Notes: generated from the sequence alone by a model not told the origin. Shown: positions 1 through 8,325, counted from the stretch's first letter. The stretch is 64,000 bases of DNA from Sphingopyxis terrae subsp. terrae NBRC 15098 (GCF_001598815.1 NZ_BCZQ01000015.1:1-64000), one strand, 5' to 3'. Numbers and translations are program-made.

Positions 1-447
1 TTGGGCGTCGGGCGCGATCAGCTGGACGCTGCCGGTGCTGCTGCTCCCCGCCGCCGCGCCCGCGACCGGGCGGGCGAAAAGCAGCACGGGCTGCTTCTTT
101 TTGAGCTTCGGCGGCTTGCCCTTTGCGTCGAGCGGAAGGTCGACGAGATAGCTGATCCGCGCCGCCAGCGGGCCCGATCCGCGAATCAGGCTGACCACAT
201 CGGCCTCGACATAGAATCGCGCGAAGCCCGCCGCGAGCCCCGGTGCGCGTTCGGGTTTCAGCAGCGCCGTGCTGTAAACGCGCGCCTCGATCACCATCGG
301 GGCAACTGTCGCCAGATCGGCGAGATCGGCATAGCTCCAGGGGCTTTCGGCGACCGCGGCGGGGGTCGGAGACTCGGCGTAAGCATCTGAAAAACAATTA
401 GTAAACAAAGCAATGCCGGCCACGGTAGCCAGGGCGAGGGCGCGCAT
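1..447 (-). CDS. Secreted hypothetical protein, 5' part only
   Basis: The frame is open for 149 codons from ATG at 447 to the window edge, so the 3' end lies outside. The upstream minus-strand sequence has a good ribosome site (AAGGTGGA) six to eight bases before the ATG. The first roughly 25 residues form a signal peptide (MRALALATVAGIALF, then a polar stretch ending AYA before ESP), predicting periplasmic export. The rest has alternating hydrophobic residues suggesting beta strands, such as ARFYVEADVVSLI, and a lysine cluster near residue 120. I recognise no family. It is divergent from tonB across a 267-base gap. The coding call is firm from frame, signal peptide and ribosome site; the function is unknown. 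Confidence 0.75.
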   Translation of the reverse strand, partial: MRALALATVAGIALFTNCFSDAYAESPTPAAVAESPWSYADLADLATVAPMVIEARVYSTALLKPERAPGLAAGFARFYVEADVVSLIRGSGPLAARISYLVDLPLDAKGKPPKLKKKQPVLLFARPVAGAAAGSSSTGSVQLIAPDAQ

Positions 448-714
448 ATTCGATCCACCTTCTGTTCTATCCTGCCTCGAAAGGCGGCCAATTGCCCATC
501 ATGGACAAGTGCACATTAACCGCTGATAAAGGGTTTGCGAACTTCTCGCCACCGCGATAGGACGAGCGGTGAAGCGTCCGGCATAAACAGAACAAGCCGG
601 CTGCTAAGCCATCGGGTCTGCGGAGCGCATCGGAAAATATCCGGGCAATTGGCAACCGAACCCGATGGTGCGGATTTGGTGTCAGGATGATCTAGCAAGG
701 AGCGTCGTCCCTGA
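448..714. promoter_or_regulatory. Divergent intergenic region before tonB
   Basis: A 267-base gap between the start codons of the secreted protein and tonB. It should hold both promoters. I see no clear Fur-like palindrome, although tonB systems are often iron-regulated. The only firm element is the tonB ribosome site AAGGAG near 698-703. Confidence 0.4.
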
Positions 715-1371
715 ATGGCTTATGGTGATAATGTCGACCCTAAAAACAGGGTAGTGGCAATTGTCTTGGTGGGCTTGCTGACGGCAGTGCTGGGCTACGG
801 CCTGGTGAACGGCCTGAATATCAGCATCGTCAAGAAAATTGCCGAAAAATTGGACGTGGTGGACGTCGAAGAGCCGCCGCCGCCGGAGGAGCCGCCGCCG
901 CCGCCGCCGCCGGATAACAAGCTGCCGCCGCCGCCGCCGGTCGTGACGCCTCCGTCGCCGATCCCGCCGCCGAGCACCGCGAACCAGATTCAGTCGGTTC
1001 CGACGCCGCCGCCGGCGCCGCCGCCGCAGGTCTATACGCCGCCCGCGCCGCCGGCTCCGCCGCCGACCCCCGACATGTCGAAGGGCGCGTCGCCGAAGGG
1101 GTCTCCGGGCCGCTGGGTGACGAACGACGACTATCCGCCGAGCGCGCAGCGTCAGGAACGCGAAGGGACGACGGGTTTCCGTCTGACCATCGGCACCGAC
1201 GGCAGGCCCACCGGCTGTTCGGTCACATCGTCCAGCGGGCATTCCGACCTCGACGATGCAGCGTGCAAGCTGCTGATGCGCCGTGCGAAATTCGCACCGG
1301 CCGTCGATCGGAACGGCAACCCCACGACGGGTAGCTGGTCGAGCCGCTTTACCTGGAAGATCGATCGCTAA
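715..1371 (+). CDS. tonB: TonB family energy transducer
   Basis: This protein carries proton-motive energy from an ExbB-ExbD motor in the inner membrane to TonB-dependent outer-membrane receptors. The 218-residue product has the standard layout. A short cytoplasmic N-terminus is followed by one membrane helix at about 13-34. A long proline-rich spacer with runs of PPPPEEPP type spans about 54-120. A C-terminal TonB domain lies at about 133-218, with YPPSAQRQEREGTTGFRL and a terminal FTWKIDR strand. The start is supported by AAGGAG eleven bases upstream. It is the first gene of tonB-exbB-exbD-exbD, which fixes the role well. Substrates cannot be inferred, since no receptor gene is nearby. Confidence 0.95.
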   Translation: MAYGDNVDPKNRVVAIVLVGLLTAVLGYGLVNGLNISIVKKIAEKLDVVDVEEPPPPEEPPPPPPPDNKLPPPPPVVTPPSPIPPPSTANQIQSVPTPPPAPPPQVYTPPAPPAPPPTPDMSKGASPKGSPGRWVTNDDYPPSAQRQEREGTTGFRLTIGTDGRPTGCSVTSSSGHSDLDDAACKLLMRRAKFAPAVDRNGNPTTGSWSSRFTWKIDR

Positions 1372-1443
1372 GCGTCGCTTTTCCTGAATTTTCCGGCAGC
1401 AATGCCGACCCCCGGTTTAGATTTTTTGAGAGGGAATATCGAA

Positions 1444-2253
1444 ATGTTCAATCTGATTGCGAACGCCGCTGCTGCGGCTGGTGCCCACGATGTCGGGATG
1501 AGCCTCATGCCCGCGTCGATGTGCGTCAAGAAAGAGGGCGAGAACCCCTATGGTCTCGTCCCGGCGCTGTGCGAAGGCGGTATCGTGTCGCAGATCACCT
1601 TCCTCGTCCTGCTGATCATGTTCATCGGCACGCTGTACATCCTGTTCACCAAGCTGTTCGAACAGAATAAGGTGATCAACCAGGGCAAGGCGGTCGACGC
1701 GAACTTCTGGCGTGCGCCGACCCTCGCCGAAGGCATGAACAAGCTCGAAAAGAACAGCGCCTATCGTCAGGTCGTCGAAGACGGTCTGCGCGCCAACGAA
1801 GAGCATAACAAGCTGACCGACCCGGTCGAAGCGCATGACTGGATGCACGGCACGCTCGAGCGTTCGCAGAACCACATCAACTCGAAGCTCAACGGCGGCC
1901 TCGCCTTCCTCGCGACCGTCGGTTCGACCGCGCCGTTCGTCGGCCTGTTCGGTACGGTTATCGGTATTCTTCGCGCCCTCGTGAAGATCGGTGCATCGGG
2001 CCAGGCCTCGATCGACACCGTCGCCGGCCCGGTTGGCGAAGCACTCATCATGACCGCCATCGGTCTGATCGTCGCGGTTCCCGCGGTTCTCGCCTTCAAC
2101 TGGCTCCAGAGCCGCAACAAGGCGATTGCCCGCCGTCTGTCGACCTTCTCGAACGACGTCCTCGGCTCGATCATGTCGGGCGGCCAGGTGAAGCCGGCGG
2201 TTGCCGCTGCGCCCGCCAAGGCTGCTCCCGCCGCCGCGCCGAAGAAGGCCTAA
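1444..2253 (+). CDS. exbB: ExbB/TolQ-type proton channel subunit
   Basis: ExbB forms the pentameric membrane scaffold of the TonB motor. I place the start at 1444 because GAGGGA lies eight bases upstream, although the frame is open from 1402. The 269-residue product has a first membrane helix at about 47-69 (QITFLVLLIMFIGTLYIL), a cytoplasmic loop, and two later helices around FLATVGSTAPFVGLFGTVIG and ALIMTAIGLIVAVPAVLAF. These match the conserved MotA/TolQ/ExbB block. The C-terminus is an Ala/Lys/Pro-rich tail. It sits 72 bases after tonB and before two exbD genes. Assignment as ExbB rather than TolQ rests on the tonB neighbour and the absence of tolA, tolB and pal. Confidence 0.93.
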   Translation: MFNLIANAAAAAGAHDVGMSLMPASMCVKKEGENPYGLVPALCEGGIVSQITFLVLLIMFIGTLYILFTKLFEQNKVINQGKAVDANFWRAPTLAEGMNKLEKNSAYRQVVEDGLRANEEHNKLTDPVEAHDWMHGTLERSQNHINSKLNGGLAFLATVGSTAPFVGLFGTVIGILRALVKIGASGQASIDTVAGPVGEALIMTAIGLIVAVPAVLAFNWLQSRNKAIARRLSTFSNDVLGSIMSGGQVKPAVAAAPAKAAPAAAPKKA

Positions 2254-2262
2254 GACTCTCGC

Positions 2263-2294
2263 GCCCCGTCGGCCGCTCAGGCGATCGGCGGGGC
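2263..2294 (+). promoter_or_regulatory. Intercistronic hairpin between exbB and exbD
   Basis: GCCCCGTCG at 2263-2271 pairs with CGGCGGGGC at 2286-2294, nine pairs including one G-U. No U-run follows, so it is not a classical terminator. It could protect the exbB 3' end or lower downstream read-through, helping set the ExbB:ExbD ratio. The pairing is seen; the role is inferred. Confidence 0.4.
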
Positions 2295-2373
2295 CGCTGG
2301 ACAGCGAAAAGGCGCGCTTCGGCAGGCTTTTCGCAGGTCCATGACAGTAATTTTGTGACAGGATGCTAATCCT

Positions 2374-2865
2374 ATGGCGATGAGTGCAGGCGCAAAGGGC
2401 GAAGATGCCCCGATGTCCGACATCAACACGACGCCGCTCGTGGATATCATGCTTGTGCTTCTCATCATCTTCCTCATCACGGTTCCCGTGGTGTTGGAGA
2501 CGGTGGAGCTCAAGCTGCCCGACGTCGCTTTTGAGCCGACGACGACGAAGCCCGAGAATGTGAACATCTCGGTTCGAGCGGGCGCAACCCCCGGTAGCTG
2601 CGAAGTATATTGGGGCCAGGCTCCGGTCGATTCGCGCGAATTGCTCAAGCGCGGCCAAGACAAGCTTGAAAAGCTTCTCAAGGATATCGGCGGGCCCCAG
2701 AATATCACCGAAGAGAACTTCCCCGAAGTGCATATCCGCGGCGACATCAACACGCCGTACCAGTGCATCGGCGGTGTGATCTACACGATGCAATATGCCG
2801 GTTTCCAGAAGATCGGGTTCATTTCGGAACCTGCCCCTGGTTCGGCCACGCTGGGCCGCCTCTAA
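2374..2865 (+). CDS. exbD: ExbD/TolR-type motor subunit, first copy
   Basis: ExbD carries the proton-accepting aspartate of the TonB motor. The 163-residue protein starts with a polar cytoplasmic tail and the family motif MSDINTTPLVDIMLVLLIIF. Asp24 lies at the start of the single membrane helix, equivalent to the essential Asp25 of E. coli ExbD. The periplasmic domain is about 20 residues longer than in the second copy and includes an insertion around ATPGSCEVYWGQ with a cysteine. Cys82-type and later Cys (YQCIGGV) residues could form a disulfide. It follows exbB by 120 bases and precedes a second exbD. Paired ExbD paralogues are known from sphingomonads and xanthomonads. Confidence 0.92.
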   Translation: MAMSAGAKGEDAPMSDINTTPLVDIMLVLLIIFLITVPVVLETVELKLPDVAFEPTTTKPENVNISVRAGATPGSCEVYWGQAPVDSRELLKRGQDKLEKLLKDIGGPQNITEENFPEVHIRGDINTPYQCIGGVIYTMQYAGFQKIGFISEPAPGSATLGRL

Positions 2866-2897
2866 GGCGGTCCGCCAAGGAATGAAGGAATAGTCTC

Positions 2898-3323
2898 ATG
2901 GCTATGGCTGTTGGGGATCGGGACGATAATGAACCGATGATGGAAATGAACACGACGCCGCTGATCGACGTCATGCTCGTTCTCCTCATCATGTTCATCA
3001 TCACCATTCCGGTCCAGACCCACGCGGTGAAGATCGACCTGCCGGTTCCGACCGATTCGAAAAACAATGTCGACCCGGAAAAGAACAAGATCATGATCGA
3101 CCCTGCGGGGACGGTCACGTGGAACGGCGTTCCGGTCGATCTGGCGCAGCTTTCGGATTATCTCGAGCAGACGAAGGCGCTGCCGGTCGAACCCGAACTG
3201 CAGATTCAGCCGGACCCCTACGCCCGCTATATCGTGGTCGATCGCGTCATGGCGGTCGTGAAGCGTAGCGGCGTCGGCAAGCTCGGCTTCGTCGGCAACG
3301 AACAATATGCGCGCGTTTTCTGA
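2898..3323 (+). CDS. exbD: ExbD/TolR-type motor subunit, second copy
   Basis: A second ExbD paralogue of 141 residues, 32 bases after the first. It has the same signature, MEMNTTPLIDVMLVLLIMFI, with Asp24 in the position of the essential proton-carrying aspartate, one membrane helix and a compact periplasmic domain. It lacks the insertion seen in the first copy and ends in the KLGFVGNE strand. AAGGAA upstream supports the start at 2898. In Xanthomonas a second ExbD is needed for only some transport tasks, so this copy may tune the motor for particular substrates; that is inference by analogy. A strong terminator follows, closing the operon. Confidence 0.92.
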   Translation: MAMAVGDRDDNEPMMEMNTTPLIDVMLVLLIMFIITIPVQTHAVKIDLPVPTDSKNNVDPEKNKIMIDPAGTVTWNGVPVDLAQLSDYLEQTKALPVEPELQIQPDPYARYIVVDRVMAVVKRSGVGKLGFVGNEQYARVF

Positions 3324-3350
3324 TCGCTAGATCAGCGATGCGCCAGCGAA

Positions 3351-3379
3351 GGGCCGCGGAGCGATCCGCGGCCCTTTTG
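3351..3379 (+). terminator. Rho-independent terminator after exbD
   Basis: A perfect 10-bp stem, GGGCCGCGGA at 3351-3360 with TCCGCGGCCC at 3365-3374, a GCGA loop, then TTTTGCTTT. It ends the tonB-exbB-exbD-exbD unit. Confidence 0.85.
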
Positions 3380-3512
3380 CTTTGCCGGGCGTGAAAGCGC
3401 TTGGCGCGGCGGCTTTGGCGGGGCATCCTGCCGGCCTGGGAACGAACGCCGCGCCGCGGCGTAGGATTCCCGCAAGCGCCGTACCGCGCGCCAGATGATG
3501 GGGAGCCGATCG

Positions 3513-4085
3513 ATGAAGCCTGCCGCCACTTTTCGCCCGACGATGACCGCCGCGCTGTGCGCCGCCTCGCTGCTCGCCCTTGGCGGCTGCGCCAGCGGAT
3601 CGAAGGGGCCGACGACGACGATGCCGCCGTCCGATGCCCATGCCCAGCTTTACGACGCGTCGGGCGCCGACCGTGGGCGCGTCGATATCTACAAGGACGG
3701 AACGGGCCTGCGCATCGAACTGGTCGCGCGCGGCTTTGCCCCCGGCACCTATGGCATGCATCTGCACGCCGTCGGCCAATGCACCCCGCCCGATTTCAGC
3801 AGCGCCGGCCCGCACTGGAACCCGACCCATGCCCAGCACGGGCGTGACAATCCGATGGGGGCGCACCATGGCGACCTGCCCAACCTCGTCGTCGAATCGG
3901 GAACGATCGGCCGCGCGACGCTGCAGGTCGTCGGTTCGCGGCTGACGGGTGAGGGCGGACTGCTCGACGCCGATGGCGCGGCGTTCGTGATCCACGCCGG
4001 TCCCGACGATTACAAGACCGATCCGAGCGGCAACAGCGGCGGCCGCGTTGCCTGCGGCGTGATCCAGCTCGGCGCCGCGAACTGA
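3513..4085 (+). CDS. sodC: Cu,Zn superoxide dismutase, lipoprotein form
   Basis: Converts superoxide to oxygen and hydrogen peroxide in the periplasm. I choose ATG 3513, which follows GGGGAG by eight bases, over ATG 3495. The 190-residue product has a lipoprotein signal with lipobox LGGC and Cys26 as the lipidation site. The metal-ligand motifs are visible in order: MHLHAVGQC, GPHWNPTHAQHG, HHGDLPNL and VIHAGPDDYKTDPSGNSGGR. These give the copper histidines, the zinc His/Asp set, the catalytic-loop Arg and the disulfide Cys pair. It is convergent with the next gene, 16 bases away. Membrane-tethered SodC is known in other Gram-negatives. Confidence 0.95.
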   Translation: MKPAATFRPTMTAALCAASLLALGGCASGSKGPTTTMPPSDAHAQLYDASGADRGRVDIYKDGTGLRIELVARGFAPGTYGMHLHAVGQCTPPDFSSAGPHWNPTHAQHGRDNPMGAHHGDLPNLVVESGTIGRATLQVVGSRLTGEGGLLDADGAAFVIHAGPDDYKTDPSGNSGGRVACGVIQLGAAN

Positions 4086-4101
4086 TCGCGCGCGGGCGCG
4101 G

Positions 4102-5706
4102 TCAGGCCGCCGCGCTCGCCGCGCGCTCGCCAATCGTCGCTTCGGCCTGCGGCACCGTGCGATAGGCATAGATCAGCAGGGCCAGCGCGATCGGCGCGAC
4201 GCCGATCAGCGACAATATGCCGGTCCGCAGGTCACCCACCGGCTTGCCGTCGACCATCGTACCGGCGAGGTCCGAAATCTGCCCGACCATATAGGGACCG
4301 AACGACAGGCCGACGAGCGTCGTGCCAAGGAAGAAGGCGGCGGTCGCCGTCCCGCGCATGCGCGGCAACACCAGATCCTGCGTCGTTGCGGCGGCGGCGC
4401 CAAGCGCTGCAGCACCGAACATGCCGGCAAGGAAGTTCATCGCATAGAAAATGAAGCTGCTTTCGGTCGTGTAGCCGATCCAGATCGGGATGATCGGCGC
4501 GACGACGCCGAAGATGATCGTCAGGATGCGGCCCGCCGGATTGCGCGCGCGCAGCGCGTCGGCGATGCGGCCGCCCAGAATGACCCCGACGAACCCTGCA
4601 AGCGCACCATTGGCGCCGAGGATGAATGCCAGTTCCTGCTTGGGCAGCTTCAGCACAAGCTCGGCATAGGGCGGCGACCAGAAAGCGAGGGCGTAGGCGG
4701 CAAGGCTCACCAGCCCGTAACCCAACGTCGTGCAGATGAAGGCAGGCGTGCCCCAGATCAGACGGAAGGTCGCCGGATCGCGCGCGCGCAGCGTCGAGGC
4801 CCATGAAAAGACGGCGTAATAGCCAAGCCCGACCGCCGACCATTGCGGGAAATTGCCCGTCAGGCGAATCATCCACCACGCAAAGGCGGCGATCGCGGCG
4901 GCGAAGCCGATGTTTACCGCCAGCGCGGTCGTGCCGCGCTGTGCAGCGCCGAAAAGGGTGAAGGGCGGGACGATCGTCGACAGGTCGCGAAAGAATTCGC
5001 GGAAGGGATGGGGCAAACTGTGGCTCGCGACTCCGTCCATCGCGCCGCGCGCGGGTTCGCGCAGCGTTGCGACCCACAGCGCGACGAGCAGGCCGGGAAT
5101 GCCGACGGCCAGAAAGGCGCCGTGCCAGCCGACCAGCCCCATCGGCCCTCCGTTCGGCCAGGTGCGGTTCCACGCCTCGACGATCGAGGCGCCGATGAAC
5201 AGCGACACGCCGCCGCCAAGGTAGAGCCCCGACGAATAGATGGCGAGCGCGGTCGCCTTCTGCCGCTTGGGGAAATAGTCGGAGATCAGCGAATAGGCGG
5301 TCGGGCTGGCGGTCGCTTCGCCGACGCCGACGCCCATGCGGGCAAAGGTCAGCGTTACCTGATTGCGTGCGAACCCCGACAGGGCGGTCATCGTCGACCA
5401 GAGTGCGAGGCCGATCGACAGCAGCTTCACGCGGTTCCAATTGTCGGCGAGGCGTCCGAGTGGGATGCCGAACAGCGCATAGAAGACCGCGAAGGCGGCA
5501 CCGCCAAGGAAGCCCATGTCGGCGTCGGTCAGGCCGAGGTCGGCCTTGATGTCGACCGCGAGGATGCTGACGATCTGGCGGTCGATGAAGTTGAGGATAT
5601 AAACGACGACGAGGACGCCGAGGACATACCAGCTGTATCCCGTCGCGCGCGGTTCGGTCTCCGCACTTTCGACGCCTGTCCCCGGATCGTTGCTCGTCTC
5701 AGCCAT
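4102..5706 (-). CDS. MFS transporter, spinster-like
   Basis: A major facilitator permease of about 534 residues with twelve or more hydrophobic segments. The first helix region reads VLGVLVVVYILNFIDRQIVS, where NFIDRQ is typical of the spinster-like and phthalate/hexuronate-like MFS groups. A conserved motif follows helix 2 (GIPLGRLADNWNRVK) and another appears near MGVGVGEATASPTAYSLI. ATG 5706 is preferred because GGGAG lies about eleven bases upstream; ATG 5730 is the alternative. Nothing nearby names the substrate. Sphingomonads carry many such carriers, often with catabolic genes, but none is adjacent here. Confidence 0.85.
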   Translation of the reverse strand: MAETSNDPGTGVESAETEPRATGYSWYVLGVLVVVYILNFIDRQIVSILAVDIKADLGLTDADMGFLGGAAFAVFYALFGIPLGRLADNWNRVKLLSIGLALWSTMTALSGFARNQVTLTFARMGVGVGEATASPTAYSLISDYFPKRQKATALAIYSSGLYLGGGVSLFIGASIVEAWNRTWPNGGPMGLVGWHGAFLAVGIPGLLVALWVATLREPARGAMDGVASHSLPHPFREFFRDLSTIVPPFTLFGAAQRGTTALAVNIGFAAAIAAFAWWMIRLTGNFPQWSAVGLGYYAVFSWASTLRARDPATFRLIWGTPAFICTTLGYGLVSLAAYALAFWSPPYAELVLKLPKQELAFILGANGALAGFVGVILGGRIADALRARNPAGRILTIIFGVVAPIIPIWIGYTTESSFIFYAMNFLAGMFGAAALGAAAATTQDLVLPRMRGTATAAFFLGTTLVGLSFGPYMVGQISDLAGTMVDGKPVGDLRTGILSLIGVAPIALALLIYAYRTVPQAEATIGERAASAAA

Positions 5707-5811
5707 CTGGCACCGCGCTCCCTCAGTCATTATCGTTGGCCGCCATGGCTAGCAGAGCCGCCGGGCAGCGCAAGTTGAAAACCCGTTCAACTTTGTGAAG
5801 AAGGACATGAC

Positions 5812-6300
5812 ATGACCGACGACCGGGGCGATGCGCCCGCCATCCTTTTTCTCTGCCTCGGCAATATCTGCCGCTCGCCGCTGGCGGAGGGCGCGGCGCG
5901 CGCCGCCTTTGCCGACGCCGGAATCGCGGTGCGGCTCGATTCTGCGGGGACTGGCGACTGGCATGTCGGCCACCCGCCCGACGCCCGCGCGCAGGCGGAG
6001 GCGCGGCGGCATGACGTCGATATCGACGATCTGCGCGCGCGCCAACTCGTGCGCGGCGACTTTCACCGCTTCGATCTGATCCTGGCCGCCGACGCCGACA
6101 ATCTGCGGACCGCGCGTGCGCTCGCCCCGGCGGACGCGACGGCGCGGCTGATGCTGATGCTCGATCTCGTACCCGGACGGGCGGGCGAGAGCGTGACCGA
6201 TCCCTATTATGGCGCCGACGACGGCTTTGCCGAAACCTGGGCCGATGTCAGCGCGGTCGCCGCCGCGCTGGTTGCCGCGACCGGGGCGTCGAGCGGATAG
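5812..6300 (+). CDS. Low-molecular-weight protein tyrosine phosphatase
   Basis: A 162-residue cytoplasmic phosphatase. The phosphate-binding loop CLGNICRSP follows the first strand, with nucleophile Cys15 and Arg21 in the CX5R arrangement. The acid-loop motif TDPYYG near residue 130 supplies the general-acid Asp. These are the diagnostic features of the LMW-PTP fold, which also includes arsenate reductases; the DPYYG motif favours phosphatase. No exopolysaccharide or arsenic genes flank it, so the target is open. Its last 94 bases overlap the 3' end of the convergent thpR gene. Confidence 0.93.
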   Translation: MTDDRGDAPAILFLCLGNICRSPLAEGAARAAFADAGIAVRLDSAGTGDWHVGHPPDARAQAEARRHDVDIDDLRARQLVRGDFHRFDLILAADADNLRTARALAPADATARLMLMLDLVPGRAGESVTDPYYGADDGFAETWADVSAVAAALVAATGASSG

Positions 6301-6824
6301 CGCGCGATCGGGTGATAGCGCGATCCGCCATGGCCAAGCTCGCTTTCATAGAGGGTGGCGTGGGCGAAGAGGAAATCGGGCGTCGCCAGATCGCCGTTCA
6401 GGGCCAGAAAGGGCGCGACGGGCCCCGATCCGCGATTGAGCCGCGCCAGCGTGACATGCGGCAGAAAGGCGCGCGTCTCCGTGTCGATCCCGACGCGCAT
6501 CAGCAATTGGTCGACCTTGCGGTGCAGCGCCGCAACCGGTTCGGCGGGCTCGACCCCTGCCCACACCATGTGCGGCCGCCCGTGCCGCTCGAACAGGCTG
6601 ACCCCCGCGATGCGCGCGGCAATGGTGGGGGCGTGCAGGGCGCCGAGCGCCGCGGCGATGTCCTCTGCGCGATGGCGGTCGACTTCACCGATGAAGCGCA
6701 GGGTCAGGTGAAGCTGGTCGTCATCCTGCCAGCGTGCGCCAGAAATGCCATGCATCGCCGCGATCAGCCGGGCGCGAATCGGCTGCGGCGGGCGCAGGGC
6801 GACGAACAGGCGGTGCGTGGACAT
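6207..6824 (-). CDS. thpR: RNA 2',3'-cyclic phosphodiesterase (ThpR)
   Basis: Member of the 2H phosphoesterase superfamily, historically called 2'-5' RNA ligase, which opens 2',3'-cyclic phosphates on RNA ends. The 205-residue product has the two catalytic HxTx motifs, HLTL at His39 and HVTL at His123, in the right spacing, and starts with MSTHRLFVAL, a typical first strand. The last 30 or so residues (an Ala/Ser/Thr-rich tail after RYPLDAP) extend beyond the usual family end. They are encoded entirely within the antisense of the phosphatase gene. ATG 6824 matches the start of the conserved domain. Confidence 0.92.
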   Translation of the reverse strand: MSTHRLFVALRPPQPIRARLIAAMHGISGARWQDDDQLHLTLRFIGEVDRHRAEDIAAALGALHAPTIAARIAGVSLFERHGRPHMVWAGVEPAEPVAALHRKVDQLLMRVGIDTETRAFLPHVTLARLNRGSGPVAPFLALNGDLATPDFLFAHATLYESELGHGGSRYHPIARYPLDAPVAATSAAATALTSAQVSAKPSSAP

Positions 6825-6963
6825 GGTGCGCCCGTCATACGGCTTTTGCACCGCGCGCGACAGCGCCGAAGGCGCCCGGACCGGTTTCGCTTGAAACGGA
6901 GGGCGAAAATACTGATATTGGCAGTACGGCCGGTATGGGCTGGCCGGTGATGGAGATTTGAAA

Positions 6964-7692
6964 ATGGCTAATTGGAACGACCCCAATATGGCGGCGTCCG
7001 GCTTTCCTGGCAGCGCGAGCGCGATGGATCAGGCCGTCGATGCCGGCCTGCGGTCGTACATGCTGTCGGTCTATAACTATATGGGCTCGGGCGTGCTGCT
7101 TACCGGCATCGTCGCGATGCTCGCCTATTCGACGGGTTTCACCCTGTCGCTGATCGGCAGCCCGCTGATGTGGGTTGTCATGCTCGCGCCGCTTGCCTTC
7201 GTGATGGTGCTCAGCTTCGGGATCAACAAGCTGTCGACCGGCGCGGCGCAGGCGCTGTTCTGGGGCTATGCGGCGATCATGGGTCTGTCGATGTCGACGA
7301 TCTTCCTCGCCTTCACCCAGACCTCGATCGCGACGACCTTCTTCGCGACCGCAGCGGCCTTCCTCGGTCTCAGCCTCTATGGCTATACGACCAAGAAGGA
7401 TTTGTCGGGTTTCGGCACCTTCCTGATCATGGGCGTCGTCGGCATCCTCGTCGCGATGCTGATCAACCTCTTCGTGCAGTCGACCGCGCTCAACCTCGCG
7501 ATCAGCGTAATCGGTGTGCTGCTGTTCGCCGGCCTCACCGCCTACGACACGCAGAAGATCAAGAGCATGTACTTCTATGTCCGCGGTACCGACTTCGTCG
7601 GCAAGTCGGTGGTGATGGGCGCGCTGACGCTCTACCTCGACTTCGTGAACATGTTCACCTTCCTGCTCAACCTGATGGGCAGCCGCGACTAA
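6964..7692 (+). CDS. BI-1/YccA family membrane protein
   Basis: A 242-residue inner-membrane protein of the Bax-inhibitor-1 (TMBIM) family, whose bacterial members include YccA, an FtsH modulator, and calcium-leak channels. Seven hydrophobic helices follow a polar N-terminus of about 35 residues (NWNDPNMAAS to DAGLRSYM). The C-terminal signature runs through GLTAYDTQKIK and ALTLYLDFVNMFTFLLNL, the most conserved part of the family. ATG 6964 follows GGAG at a good distance. It stands alone, with a strong terminator directly downstream. FtsH modulation fits with hflKC elsewhere in the window, but that link is inference. Confidence 0.93.
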   Translation: MANWNDPNMAASGFPGSASAMDQAVDAGLRSYMLSVYNYMGSGVLLTGIVAMLAYSTGFTLSLIGSPLMWVVMLAPLAFVMVLSFGINKLSTGAAQALFWGYAAIMGLSMSTIFLAFTQTSIATTFFATAAAFLGLSLYGYTTKKDLSGFGTFLIMGVVGILVAMLINLFVQSTALNLAISVIGVLLFAGLTAYDTQKIKSMYFYVRGTDFVGKSVVMGALTLYLDFVNMFTFLLNLMGSRD

Positions 7693-7713
7693 GCGGCGGC
7701 GCACCGGAACGGC

Positions 7714-7749
7714 AAAGGCCCGGCGGAGCGATCCGCCGGGCCTTTTCGT
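7714..7749 (+). terminator. Rho-independent terminator after BI-1 gene
   Basis: An 11-bp perfect stem, GGCCCGGCGGA (7717-7727) with TCCGCCGGGCC (7732-7742), a GCGA loop, and TTTTCGTTT after it. The A-run on the left gives some terminator character on the minus strand too, which would suit the convergent msrB gene. Confidence 0.85.
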
Positions 7750-7776
7750 TTGGAGCGTGCGCCAATCGGCGCGGAG

Positions 7777-8265
7777 TCAGGCGGGGACGAAGCGGAGCGC
7801 GGCGCCGTTCATGCAATAGCGCTTGCCGGTCGGCTTTGGCCCATCGTCGAAGACATGGCCCAGGTGGCCGCCGCAGCGCCGGCAATGTACCTCGGTCCGC
7901 GGATAGCCGAGCTCATGGTCGACCGACGTCGCGATCGCGCCGGGCTGCGGCGCCCAGAAGCTCGGCCAGCCGGTGCCGCTGTCATATTTGGTCTTGCTCG
8001 AATACAGCGGCAGCGCGCAGCCCGCGCAGGCAAAGGTGCCGGCGCGATGCTCCTCGTTGAGCGGGCTGGTGTAGGGGCGCTCGGTCGCGGCCTCCCGCAG
8101 CACCGCATATTGCGTCGCGGTGAGGCGCTTTTTCCATTCGGCATCGGTCAGGCGCCAGCCCGGCTGCGCCAACGGGCGCTTGCCGGGCTTGGCGAACAGC
8201 ATCGGCGCGGCGATCATCGCCCCGCCCAAGGCGAGACCGGAAAGCAGATAACGGCGTTCGATCAT
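7777..8265 (-). CDS. msrB: Peptide methionine-R-sulfoxide reductase, exported
   Basis: Reduces methionine-R-sulfoxide in proteins. The 162-residue product has an N-terminal segment with an arginine pair and hydrophobic core (IERRYLLSGLALGGAMIAA), consistent with a Tat or Sec signal. It probably acts in the periplasm rather than the cytosol. The MsrB core follows: the zinc pairs CAGC and CRRCGG, the block YDSGTGWPSFW, and the catalytic cysteine in RYCMNGAALRF (Cys151). It is convergent with the BI-1 gene. A periplasmic MsrB would complement lipoprotein SodC in oxidative defence. How it is re-reduced is not visible in the window. Confidence 0.93.
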   Translation of the reverse strand: MIERRYLLSGLALGGAMIAAPMLFAKPGKRPLAQPGWRLTDAEWKKRLTATQYAVLREAATERPYTSPLNEEHRAGTFACAGCALPLYSSKTKYDSGTGWPSFWAPQPGAIATSVDHELGYPRTEVHCRRCGGHLGHVFDDGPKPTGKRYCMNGAALRFVPA

Positions 8266-8325
8266 GGGGCAGGCTCCTCTGCCTTCTAGATACGATCCCG
8301 GCCTGCTCCCGGTTTCAGTGCCGCG

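Noticed and set aside
795..977. Gly/Ser-rich minus frame opposite the tonB spacer
   Set aside because: Direct antisense of the CCG-rich proline run; low complexity only.
5812..6300. Arsenate reductase (ArsC) reading of the phosphatase
   Set aside because: The fold is shared, but the DPYYG acid loop fits a phosphatase and there are no ars genes nearby.
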